Shown here in pieces: positions 53,614 to 61,977 of a DNA stretch of 64,000 nucleotides. The number at the start of each line of letters is the position of its first letter. Position 1 is the stretch's first letter. The stretch is from Paeniglutamicibacter gangotriensis Lz1y. Lineage in GTDB: Bacteria; Actinomycetota; Actinomycetes; Actinomycetales; Micrococcaceae. A program made the position numbers and the translations under genes. A model generated the notes under the pieces. That model was given only the letters and a program-made list of their open reading frames with translations, was not told the DNA's origin and ran no database searches. The stretch covers positions 62,001 to 126,000 of the forward strand of contig NZ_AOCK01000007.1 in assembly GCF_000348945.1 (NCBI RefSeq), in the 5' to 3' direction.

Positions 53614-55239
53614 TTACCCTTCATCCAAGGGAAGATCTGAATCCTCGCTCGAGGCCAACGGGCTGAAGCCGTGGGCCACCAGGGCCCGACGCAGTTCGGC
53701 ACGGTCGTCAAGTTCCAGGTTCACGCCCATGACTTCTTGGAAGACCTCGTGCCCGCGTCCGGCAACCAGAATCGTGTCGTTCTCCCCTGCCATCGCCGCC
53801 GCTGCTGCAATCGCTGCCGCGCGCGGGTGGATCACGTGGACTTCGGTCTGCAGGGCGTGGGCGGCGATTTCGCAGCGTGCTCCCTCGGCCACCGCTTCCC
53901 GGATCGGGGCGGGGTCCTCGGAGTGCGGATCATCATCAGTGACAATGACCACGTCGGCGTGTTTGGCAGCCACGGCGCCCATGATCGGGCGCTTGGAGGC
54001 GTCACGTTCGCCGGTGGCCCCGAACACCACGATGACCTTAGAGCCCGGAACGGTCGAACGCACCGAGGACAGCGCCCTGGCCAATGCATCGGGGTTGTGC
54101 GCGAAGTCGACGATCGCAGCCGGGGAATGGGCGATGATCTGCATCCGCCCGGGTACCTCGACGGTGAGCGGCTCGGCTGCCTCGAGTACCTCTTGCAGCT
54201 CCTGGATCTGGACTCCCGAGGCCAGGACCATCAGCACCGCCAGCGCGGCGTTGGAGACGTTGAAGTCCCCGGGCAGGCCGGTGGTGGCACGCAGGACTAG
54301 GTTGTCCGGGCCGTGCAGTTCAAAGTCGTGGCCCAACGAGTTTGCGACGATATTGGTCACCATCCAATCCGCGTCCCGTTCCCCGGTGGTGCACAGGGTC
54401 CAGACCTCGGAGGTGGCGTGATCCGCCATCGCATGGCCCCAGTCGTCGTCCACCGTGATCACGGCACGGTCGCTGCGCTCTAAATCAAAGAGGGCGGCCT
54501 TGGTAGCGAAGTACTCCTGCATCGACCCGTGCAGGTCCAGGTGGTCCTGGGTGAGGTTGGTGAAGCCCGAGACGGCGAAACGCAACCCGTCGACCCGACG
54601 ATAAGACAACGAGTGGGAGGAGACCTCCATGGTGGCCGAGGTGACGCCGAGTTCAACCATGCGAGCCATCAGCCCATGCAGCTGCGGGGCCTCGGGGGTG
54701 GTGAGGATGCTGGGGATCGGGGTTTGGCCGGCGGAGATCTCGATGGTGCCCACCAAACCGGTTTCGCGGCCCAGAGCGCGAAGCACCGAGCGGATCATGT
54801 AGCTGGTGGTGGTCTTGCCATTGGTGCCGGTGAGCCCGAAGAGTTCTGGGCAGTGCTCGTCGGTGCCGTAGATCAGCGCGGAAAGCTCGCCGATGGCCTC
54901 ACGCACGTCGTTGGCCAATAGCACCGGCAGCCCCAGCGAGGAGGATGCGGCTTCGCCTTCAAGGTCGGTAAGGATCGCAGCAGCCCCTGCCGCAGCAGCG
55001 TCTGCGGCGAAGCGCGACCCGTGGAAGCGGGCACCGGGTGCGGCGATGTACAGGTCGCCGGGTTGCACGGCACGGGAATCAAGGGTGATGCCGGTGACTG
55101 TTGCCGCATCGTTGCCGATGATGTTCGCGCCGCGTCCGGTCTCGTGCAGGTGTTCGAGCATGGCACGAAGCGTGGTGTTTCCGGTGGACGTCGGACGCAG
55201 CAGGGCTTCGGCCGCGCGGGGTGTGAGAGCTTCAGGCAT
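53614..55239 (-). CDS. murE: UDP-MurNAc-dipeptide third-residue ligase, probably L-lysine adding
   Basis: Mur ligase that adds the third stem-peptide residue. The 541-residue protein has the ATP loop GLTGTNGKTTTSY (135-147) and HNPDAL. In place of the DNPR motif that contacts meso-diaminopimelate in E. coli, residues 436-439 read DDPH. DDP-type motifs are found in lysine-adding enzymes, so L-lysine is the likely substrate, in line with Micrococcaceae walls; this is inference. The ATG at 55239 overlaps the ftsI TAA (TAATG). Confidence 0.92.
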   Translation of the reverse strand: MPEALTPRAAEALLRPTSTGNTTLRAMLEHLHETGRGANIIGNDAATVTGITLDSRAVQPGDLYIAAPGARFHGSRFAADAAAAGAAAILTDLEGEAASSSLGLPVLLANDVREAIGELSALIYGTDEHCPELFGLTGTNGKTTTSYMIRSVLRALGRETGLVGTIEISAGQTPIPSILTTPEAPQLHGLMARMVELGVTSATMEVSSHSLSYRRVDGLRFAVSGFTNLTQDHLDLHGSMQEYFATKAALFDLERSDRAVITVDDDWGHAMADHATSEVWTLCTTGERDADWMVTNIVANSLGHDFELHGPDNLVLRATTGLPGDFNVSNAALAVLMVLASGVQIQELQEVLEAAEPLTVEVPGRMQIIAHSPAAIVDFAHNPDALARALSSVRSTVPGSKVIVVFGATGERDASKRPIMGAVAAKHADVVIVTDDDPHSEDPAPIREAVAEGARCEIAAHALQTEVHVIHPRAAAIAAAAAMAGENDTILVAGRGHEVFQEVMGVNLELDDRAELRRALVAHGFSPLASSEDSDLPLDEG

Positions 55240-57071
55240 TACCAAGGTTTCTTCTGTTCGGATCCGATGAACACGTCGTACCCGTTGGGCTTTGAGTTGC
55301 TCGGCGGAACGTTGTAGGCGTTCAGGGTCTTGCTCATGACTTCGCTGAAGGTGTCCCCCACGGACCACGAGCGCCAGTTGCCCTTGGGACGATACATGGT
55401 GACAGTCACGGCGATCTGCGGGTCATCCAGCGGGGCGACACCGGAAAATGAGTTGGTGTGCCCGTCGTACTTACCGGTGGGGCCGGCAGCCTGGCCGGTG
55501 CCGGTTTTGCCGCCCACGCGGTACCCGGACACTGCCATCTTAGTGCCGGTGCCGTTCAAAACCACAGTTTCCATCATCCGCAGCATCTCCTTGGACGCCT
55601 TTTCGGAAAGCACGCGCTCGGTCTTGGGTGCGGCGTTCTTCTCGATGGACCCGTCCGGGTTGGTGTAGGAGTCGATCAGCGTGGGATCGATGCGTACCCC
55701 GCCGTTGCCGATGGTCTGGGCGATCTGCGAGGTGTGCAATGCGGTCTGGGTGTAGGCCTGACCGAACATCGTCATGTACTGCTGGCGACGTTCCCAGTCC
55801 TGTGGCTTGGCCAAGATTCCCTTGCTGGCTCCGGAGAGCCCAATGTCTATGGCCTGGCCCAGCCCGAACTTCTGCAGGTACTTGTGCCGGGTCTCGTTGC
55901 TCATCTTGTTGCCGACCATCACGGTGCCGGTGTTGTAGGAACGGGCGAAGATGCCTGCCGCGGTCATGTCATAGGTGGTGTGCTTCAAGGAGTCGTTGAT
56001 GGTCTCCTTGTTGATCGTGTAGGCGTTGGGGACCCTGAACTCATCGGTGGGTTTGATGACTCCCTGGTCCAAGGCCGCGGCGAAGGTGGCGACCTTGCCG
56101 GTCGAACCGGGTTCGAAGGCCTGAGTGATCGACGCCGAGCGGCGGAACGTGCCCTCGGTGGCGCTGGGGTCGTTGGGGTCGAGCTGGTTGGAATCTCCGA
56201 TGGCGATCAGCCGGCCGGTCTTGACCTCTTGGACGATGACCGAGACCCATTCGGCACCGAATTGATTCTGCTTCTTCAGGGCCTCTTCTTGGGCGATGAA
56301 GTTGATGTCCCCGTCAATGGTCAGTTTGATGTCCTGCCCGTCGACCGCAGGAACCTCGGTCATCTCGGCGACCGGGATCCGCACACCGTCGGCACCTATC
56401 TCATAGGTCCGTTTTCCGGCGGTGCCGGTGAGACGCTCGTTCTGGCTCATTTCCAGGCCTTCGGCGCCCTGGTGGGATTGCTGGTCTTCGGTGTTCATCA
56501 CGAAGCCGAGCAGGGGGCCCGCCACCACACCGTTAGGGTATTGGCGTTCGCTGCGCAGCTGGCCGGAGAGTGTGGGGATGCGTAATTCGTTGACCGCGTT
56601 GCGTACCTCGGGAGTCACACTCTTGGCCACGACCGAGTAGGCGTTCTTTTTTGCCCCTTCGTCCCCGATGATGGCGGTGCGCACGGTGTCGACGTCTTGG
56701 TGAAGGATTTCGGCCAGCTCGCCCACGGCCTGTTCGACGGTGACCGATTCCCGGGTGGTGCCCCCGGAGAGCTTCCTGCGCACGATGGGCTTGTCCGCAT
56801 CAACCTTGCGCTGGTCGATGACTAGGTCATAGCGATCGACGCTGGTGGCCAGGATCTTGCCCTTGGAATCCACGATCTGGCCGCGCTTGGCCTGCGTTTC
56901 TTGGACCCTGGTGCGGTTATCCACTGCTTCGGCAGCCACAGCCTTGGCATTGAGCGACTGTACGAAGAACAGCCGACCGCCCGAAAGCATCAGGAGGACC
57001 AGCGCGAACGCCACGACCATGCGTAGTCGCAGGTGGGTCGTTGCGGCCGCGGTTGTGGATTTCTTGGGCAT
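55239..57071 (-). CDS. ftsI: Septal peptidoglycan transpeptidase FtsI/PbpB
   Basis: Class B penicillin-binding protein that cross-links septal peptidoglycan with FtsW. The 610-residue protein has one N-terminal transmembrane helix (about 18-38), a dimerisation domain and the transpeptidase domain with SxxK (Ser323, Lys326 in EPGSTGK), SxN (SYNTGT) and KTGTG. No beta-lactam resistance change can be judged. It follows ftsL and has GAGGA upstream; its stop is coupled to murE. Confidence 0.95.
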   Translation of the reverse strand: MPKKSTTAAATTHLRLRMVVAFALVLLMLSGGRLFFVQSLNAKAVAAEAVDNRTRVQETQAKRGQIVDSKGKILATSVDRYDLVIDQRKVDADKPIVRRKLSGGTTRESVTVEQAVGELAEILHQDVDTVRTAIIGDEGAKKNAYSVVAKSVTPEVRNAVNELRIPTLSGQLRSERQYPNGVVAGPLLGFVMNTEDQQSHQGAEGLEMSQNERLTGTAGKRTYEIGADGVRIPVAEMTEVPAVDGQDIKLTIDGDINFIAQEEALKKQNQFGAEWVSVIVQEVKTGRLIAIGDSNQLDPNDPSATEGTFRRSASITQAFEPGSTGKVATFAAALDQGVIKPTDEFRVPNAYTINKETINDSLKHTTYDMTAAGIFARSYNTGTVMVGNKMSNETRHKYLQKFGLGQAIDIGLSGASKGILAKPQDWERRQQYMTMFGQAYTQTALHTSQIAQTIGNGGVRIDPTLIDSYTNPDGSIEKNAAPKTERVLSEKASKEMLRMMETVVLNGTGTKMAVSGYRVGGKTGTGQAAGPTGKYDGHTNSFSGVAPLDDPQIAVTVTMYRPKGNWRSWSVGDTFSEVMSKTLNAYNVPPSNSKPNGYDVFIGSEQKKPW

Positions 57072-57148
57072 TTGGTCCTCAGCTCATACCAGGTGGGGGT
57101 TGTGGTGCTTGCGCGCGGCAGGTTCGGGCCGCTGTTCCCGTGGTGGGG

Positions 57149-57910
57149 CTACTGCCCTGGGGTTTTGAGGCTCGGTGCGGGGATGGTGCCGCCGTTGAGT
57201 TCGGAGTTCGCGAACTCCGGACGGGCGCCATCGTCCGACTTGTTGGTCTCGGTCTTCTTGGCCTCGTTGACCGGGGCCTTGGGCTGCGCCTGTTCGGTGG
57301 CAGGTGCCTTGGCGCTTTCCTGCTTGGGTGCCTCAGCGGCGCTCTCCGAGGCCTTGCTGGTGTCCTTGACTGGCAACACCGTCTCGGGCTTCAGCGGCGA
57401 GTTAAGTACGCTGCTTGTTGCCTCGGTCTTGTTTTCCGCATCCGGCTTTTCTGCGGCGGTGGCAGTCCCGGACACCTTGCCATTGTCGAGGTTGATCGCC
57501 GCGGGTGTTCCGGGCTTGACCATGCCCAGGTCCGCCGCCTTCTTGGCAACGACCTGCGGGGCACCCAAATACAGCGCTTCCTGACGCAGGGCCTCGTTTT
57601 CCTGAGACAGCGTGCGTTCCTGGCCGCGCAGCTCCACGGCCGTGTACTGGCCGTTGGCGATGTAAATGTTGATGAGCAACACCGCAACCACGGTCGCGAT
57701 GACCAGCACGAAAATGGAGACGATGAAGGGAACGCGCCGCTTGGAGCCCATGGCCGGAACGACGGAGAGCGTGGTGCGGCGTTTGGCCGTTGATTCCTCA
57801 GGACGCGAGGCAGGGATCGGCTGCGGCGCATGGCTGAGGGCATTGGCACCCTGTGTTGCGGGCAGCTCGATGACGCGCGAGCGTATGCGGTGGGGTGTCC
57901 GGTTGCTCAT
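57149..57910 (-). CDS. ftsL: FtsL-like septum protein with a long C-terminal tail
   Basis: A 253-residue bitopic protein in the ftsL position between rsmH and ftsI. It has a basic cytosolic N-terminus, one transmembrane helix (about 59-81) and a short coiled coil (LRGQERTLSQENEALRQEA), as in FtsL/DivIC. After the VVAKKAADLGMVKPG element there is a 120-residue low-complexity external tail rich in Ala, Lys, Glu and Pro. ATG 57910 follows GAGGAG, two bases after the rsmH stop. The tail is longer than in model FtsL proteins. Confidence 0.88.
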   Translation of the reverse strand: MSNRTPHRIRSRVIELPATQGANALSHAPQPIPASRPEESTAKRRTTLSVVPAMGSKRRVPFIVSIFVLVIATVVAVLLINIYIANGQYTAVELRGQERTLSQENEALRQEALYLGAPQVVAKKAADLGMVKPGTPAAINLDNGKVSGTATAAEKPDAENKTEATSSVLNSPLKPETVLPVKDTSKASESAAEAPKQESAKAPATEQAQPKAPVNEAKKTETNKSDDGARPEFANSELNGGTIPAPSLKTPGQ

Positions 57911-57912
57911 AC

Positions 57913-58908
57913 TCAGCTCCTCTTCAGGATGCGTTCCACGGCGCGCAGCTTGGCTGAGGCTGCACGTGAGTTTTCTGCAATTTCTTGGTCAGTTGGCTTC
58001 TCGGTTCCTCGAGTGAGGACCTTGAATTGTGCCTTGTGTTCTTCCAACTCGACGGGGAAGCCTGCTGGTGCCGAGGATTTCGATCCGGCGGCGAAGTGCC
58101 GCTTGGTGATCTTGTCCTCCAGCGAGTGATAGCTCATCACTACGACCCGGCCGCCCACATGCAGCGCTCCCATGGCCGCTGGGATGGCCCGATCAAGCAC
58201 GTCGAGCTCCTCGTTGACCTCGATGCGCAGGGCTTGGAAGGTCCGCTTGGCCGGGTGTCCCCCGGTGCGGGCGGCAGCGGCAGGAACCACAGAGCGGATG
58301 GCCGCGACCAGTTCCTCGGTGGTGCTAAAGGGCTTGGTCTTGCGTGTCTCAACGATCGCCGAAGCAATACGTCCAGCAAACTTTTCTTCTCCCCATGCCC
58401 GAATGATGCGCACGAGTTCGGTTTCGCTGTATTGGTTGACGATGTCCGCTGCTGTCGGTCCGCGCGAAGTGTCCATGCGCATGTCAAGCGGTGCATCATA
58501 CGAATAGGCGAAGCCACGATCGCGTTCGTCGAGTTGCAGCGAGGAAACGCCGAGGTCGAAGAGCACTCCATCGATTCCGTCGAAGCCGAGGTCAGCGACG
58601 ACGTCTGCGATTTCGTCGTAGATGGCGTGGACCAGGTCGGTGCGGCTTTCAAAGGATTCAAGCCGGGCCCCGGCGAGATCCAGGGCTTGTTCGTCGCGGT
58701 CCAGACCGATCAGGTGCACATCCGGGAAGCGTTGGAGTATCGCTTCGGAGTGTCCGCCCATCCCCAGGGTGCAATCCACGACCACTGCGCGGCCGCGAGC
58801 GGCGATTCCGGCTTCGATGCCTGGCGCCAAGAGCCCTACGCATCGTTCGAGCAGTACTGGAACGTGGCGTTCCGAGGTTGGTCGCTCTGCGTTGCCGTCT
58901 GTATTCAC
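57913..58908 (-). CDS. rsmH: 16S rRNA (cytosine-1402-N4) methyltransferase
   Basis: Methylates C1402 in the decoding centre of 16S rRNA. The 331-residue protein has [13 protein letters not shown], the SAM-site [27 protein letters not shown] and [15 protein letters not shown] choose GTG 58906-58908 because AAAGGGGGAG lies just upstream; the in-frame ATG at 58935 has no clear signal and would add nine residues. It follows mraZ and is coupled to ftsL. Confidence 0.95.
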   Translation of the reverse strand: MNTDGNAERPTSERHVPVLLERCVGLLAPGIEAGIAARGRAVVVDCTLGMGGHSEAILQRFPDVHLIGLDRDEQALDLAGARLESFESRTDLVHAIYDEIADVVADLGFDGIDGVLFDLGVSSLQLDERDRGFAYSYDAPLDMRMDTSRGPTAADIVNQYSETELVRIIRAWGEEKFAGRIASAIVETRKTKPFSTTEELVAAIRSVVPAAAARTGGHPAKRTFQALRIEVNEELDVLDRAIPAAMGALHVGGRVVVMSYHSLEDKITKRHFAAGSKSSAPAGFPVELEEHKAQFKVLTRGTEKPTDQEIAENSRAASAKLRAVERILKRS

Positions 58909-59081
58909 CGCTCCCCCTTTCGCGTGGGCATTCATTCTCTAGTCTCTGGCTGAGATCAGATCCCCCTCCGACCCGATGCTGTTCAGCCTGGCTCCGGGGA
59001 AGTGGAGTCAGGATGTACGTTGCACGGGCGGCTGGAGATCTCATCCAAGCCACTTGCCGGCATTCAGCCACCATGGGGTGC

Positions 59082-59510
59082 CTAGAATCCCGGAAGCACT
59101 TCGTCGTCCGTTTCGGAGAACGAATTCTCCTGTTCTTCGAGGTAGGAATTCCACGCCGTGGAATCCCAGATTTCGACGCGGTTGCCCGCACCGATGACCG
59201 TCACTTCACGATCAAGCCCCGCATAGGAGCGAAGCATGGAAGGAATAGTTACCCGACCTTGCTTATCCGGCAATTCATCAGAAGCACCGGAGAGGAAAAC
59301 ACGCGCATAGTCTCGGGCTTGGCGTGAGGAGATCGGAGCTTGACTCATTTGTTCATGCTGTTTCTCAAATTCACGCTGGCTAAAAACATAGATGCAACGT
59401 TCTTGGCCACGAGTCAGAACTAAACCATTGGCTAATTCATCGCGATACTTGGCCGGGAGGATCAAACGCCCCTTCTCATCCAGACGCGGCGTATACGTTC
59501 CAAGGAACAC
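59082..59510 (-). CDS. mraZ: MraZ transcriptional regulator
   Basis: A 142-residue DNA-binding protein with two SpoVT-AbrB-like MraZ domains: [20 protein letters not shown] and [17 protein letters not shown]. It controls the dcw cluster from its own promoter. I use GTG 59508-59510 with GGAAGG eight bases upstream, giving the standard length; the longer frame to 59549 is not used. Phased GTGGRG boxes lie directly upstream, matching autoregulation. Confidence 0.96.
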   Translation of the reverse strand: MFLGTYTPRLDEKGRLILPAKYRDELANGLVLTRGQERCIYVFSQREFEKQHEQMSQAPISSRQARDYARVFLSGASDELPDKQGRVTIPSMLRSYAGLDREVTVIGAGNRVEIWDSTAWNSYLEEQENSFSETDDEVLPGF

Positions 59511-59543
59511 ACAGACCGCCTTCCGATTGAGGAAGGCGACTTG

Positions 59544-59600
59544 CCCCATTCTCCTCTATTTCGCTCCACTTTACTCCACAAGTCCCCACTGTCAACGACC
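59544..59600 (-). promoter_or_regulatory. mraZ promoter with 10-bp-phased MraZ boxes
   Basis: On the minus strand GTGGGG (59589-59584), GTGGAG (59579-59574) and GTGGAG (59569-59564) repeat every 10 bp, with degenerate copies in phase at 59559-59554 and 59549-59544. They overlap TTGACA-N16-TAAAGT, a good -35/-10 pair. MraZ is known to bind short direct repeats before mraZ. Confidence 0.75.
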
Positions 59601-60053
59601 ATTCGGGAATTCTGAAATGAAAAGAGAACGAAAAGTGTTGATTTCCCGCGGAATTTGAGCCGGGGTGCGAAGTGGAGGGAAAAGAACTCTGATCAAACTC
59701 CCAGAAACCGTCGCGTGACGGGCGACACGTCCGCAAGTTCTGAAATTCGCGCACTCACAAGGGATTTCTGCTCAACAGGGGCGAAAGGAAAGGCGCTGTC
59801 AGATCAATGTGGGGCAAAGTGGAGGGAATAACGAAGGACGATTCCTGATCAGGACACCCCGCCGAATAAAAAACTGCAGCGATTGGTCATACTCGGCGCG
59901 TCGCGAAGCTTCCCGAGCCCCGCGCCGCACCGCCACGCCGACTCGGACCGACTATGCGGTCTGCGCCAGGTGGGTACCGAGGGCTCCTCCCACGGTGTCG
60001 ACCCTGCGGGCAAAGCTCGTCGCAGCAGACCGTCCAACGGCCAATAACACACT
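59601..60053. other. Non-coding gap upstream of mraZ with distal MraZ-like motifs
   Basis: With the mraZ promoter, this makes about 600 bases without a clear gene. It contains AAGTGGAGGGAAAA at 59671-59684 and the phased pair GTGGGG (59809-59814)/GTGGAG (59819-59824) on the plus strand. Open frames here have poor protein character and run into a terminator. Confidence 0.55.
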
Positions 60054-60090
60054 TAAAAAGGCGAAGGCCCCGCGGTTGGCGGAGCCTTAG
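60054..60090 (-). terminator. Hairpin and T-run after the DUF3040 gene
   Basis: On the minus strand AAGGC-N-CCGC pairs with GCGG-N-GCCTT and is followed by TTTTT at 60058-60054. Confidence 0.8.
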
Positions 60091-60150
60091 CTGTGGTCAC
60101 GGAGCGCGCGAACCGCGCTTCCGAGTTAAGAATTCATGGGTGCGATCAGT

Positions 60151-60528
60151 TTAGGAGGACCCGTGTTCGTCGCGCTTGCGCTGTTCCCACTTGTTTTCCA
60201 AGTCGCTCATGAACCCAGATTTCTGCGGGGTCTTCCCCATTCCCGGGATGGCACCCTTCTTGGTGCTGCCCTTGCGTGATAGCGCCAAGTACACGCCGGC
60301 AAACATGATGACGAAGCCCAATACACCCACGAGGATGATTTGGCTGGACACTCCAAAGATCAGCACACCAATCCCCACGACGCCGATCAATGCGCCCAAT
60401 GCCAGATTACGCGTCGAGTAGTTACCCGCCGTCGACGCAGACTTCATCGTCGAGGCGAAGCGGTGATCCTCATGCAGCTGCTTTTCCAGCTGTTCCAGAA
60501 GACGTTGTTCATGCTCGGAAAGTGGCAT
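60151..60528 (-). CDS. DUF3040 membrane protein
   Basis: A 125-residue protein with a conserved N-terminus (PLSEHEQRLLEQLEKQLHEDHRFAS), two transmembrane helices (about 42-83) and a charged tail. This is the DUF3040 layout, found near dinB and mraZ in Micrococcales. ATG 60528 has AAAGGGAAG upstream. Function is unknown. Confidence 0.9.
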   Translation of the reverse strand: MPLSEHEQRLLEQLEKQLHEDHRFASTMKSASTAGNYSTRNLALGALIGVVGIGVLIFGVSSQIILVGVLGFVIMFAGVYLALSRKGSTKKGAIPGMGKTPQKSGFMSDLENKWEQRKRDEHGSS

Positions 60529-60703
60529 CGTCTCTTCCCTTTCACTTCACGGTCCCGGCTTGCGCCTTTACCTACTTCAACGTAATACGTCCTGGCAATG
60601 TTCCCGGCCGATTTATCTGGCTAAGTCCTACTTCCAGAATAGTCCTGAATCTCGGTAATAAGGTAGTCAGGATTCAACTCGGGGCATACTCACTGCTTGT
60701 ATG

Positions 60704-61906
60704 TCAGGAACCTTGCTCCGGTTTTTTCTCTTTTTGCCCATGATCGAGCAATGAAGCAGGACGAAGTGCTCCAGCAGGAAAACGGGAACGGATCAGATCC
60801 ATGGTTACCTCGGTCTGCCGCCAATGTTCTTCACGCGGGTCGATACTTAGTTGCATCCCGCCGCCGGCATCCCCCAACTTTTCCGCGCGGATGCCTACCA
60901 GTCGGACAGCTTGCGGGCGCGGCCCCAGCTTCTCGAGGAGTCCCTCGGCCGCCGCTACCAGCTCCGTTGCTCCGTTGCTAGGCACCGGCAGAGTCCGGCT
61001 GCGTGAAAATGTGGAGAAGTCAGCGTAGCGAAGCTTTAGCGCCACTACCCCTGCAACTTTTCCTGCCGCGCGCAACCGTGCGCCGACCCGGTGTGCCAGA
61101 TGAAGAATTTCGCGACGCAACTCATCCTCATCCCAGAGGTCGATAGCGAAGGTTTCCTCCGCGCCGATGCTCTTTTCTTCGCGCTCGGTCTCCACTTCCC
61201 GGTCGTCCAGGCCCCACGCGAGGTTGTGTAGGTGGACTCCCGTGGCGCCCAACCGCCTGCTGAGGGTGTTCTGCGGTGTCTGGGCCAGCTGCGCCACGGT
61301 GGTAACGCCCATTTCACGCAGCACCGTCTCAGTCTTGGCACCGACACCCCACAGGGCTCCCACCGGCAGGGTGTGCAGATAGGCCAACGTTTGCTCCGGG
61401 CGGATGACCAACATGCCGTCGGGCTTGGCGCCGGTCGATGCGACTTTGGCCACAAACTTCGAGGCAGCGATGCCCACGCTGGCCGGCAAACCCAGCTCGC
61501 TGCGTAATCGCGCACGGATCATCTGCCCGATCTTCTCCGGCGGACCAAGACGCCGTATGCTGCCCGTGACATCCAGGAAGGCCTCGTCCACGCTCAGTTG
61601 CTCGACCAACGGGGTGACCTCACGAAAAATCTCCATGATCTTGGCGGAGTACATCGAATAGAGGCCCTGTGACGGTTCGATCACTATCGCGTGCGGCGCC
61701 ATCCGCATGGCGATCGACATGGGCATGGCCGATTTCACACCCAAGGCACGGCATTCATAGGAAGCCGATAGCACCACCGAACGCTCACCCGGGTGTCCAA
61801 CAATGATTTGTTTCCCCTTCAGCTCGGGACGAGTGAGCAACTCGACGGATACGAAATACGCATCCATGTCGATATGCAATATCGCGCGTACCTTGCCTTG
61901 GGTCAT
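60704..61906 (-). CDS. dinB: DNA polymerase IV (Y-family)
   Basis: Error-prone translesion polymerase. The 400-residue protein has the palm motifs HIDMDAYFVSVE and LSVDEAFLDVTG, the finger segment YECRALGVKSAMP, the helix-hairpin-helix and little-finger domain. It starts at ATG 61904-61906, seven bases after a TAGACT hexamer with no Shine-Dalgarno, so it is probably leaderless; the longer frame is rejected. I see no clear LexA box just upstream. Confidence 0.95.
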   Translation of the reverse strand: MTQGKVRAILHIDMDAYFVSVELLTRPELKGKQIIVGHPGERSVVLSASYECRALGVKSAMPMSIAMRMAPHAIVIEPSQGLYSMYSAKIMEIFREVTPLVEQLSVDEAFLDVTGSIRRLGPPEKIGQMIRARLRSELGLPASVGIAASKFVAKVASTGAKPDGMLVIRPEQTLAYLHTLPVGALWGVGAKTETVLREMGVTTVAQLAQTPQNTLSRRLGATGVHLHNLAWGLDDREVETEREEKSIGAEETFAIDLWDEDELRREILHLAHRVGARLRAAGKVAGVVALKLRYADFSTFSRSRTLPVPSNGATELVAAAEGLLEKLGPRPQAVRLVGIRAEKLGDAGGGMQLSIDPREEHWRQTEVTMDLIRSRFPAGALRPASLLDHGQKEKKPEQGS

Positions 61907-61977
61907 GCCTTGAAGTCTAGTCAACGGGAGAGACAATCCGGCCTGGGCTGCAGCACGGCTAGAGTTAAGGAAACACG

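Noticed and set aside
59809-60090. 93-codon plus-strand frame upstream of mraZ
   Set aside because: Its start sits inside the GTGGGG/GTGGAG repeats, the product looks random and Arg-rich, and it runs through the DUF3040 terminator.
61907-61977. Search for a LexA (SOS) box between dinB and the polyprenyl synthase gene
   Set aside because: No GAAC-N4-GTTC dyad is present in the short gap, so I claim no SOS control.
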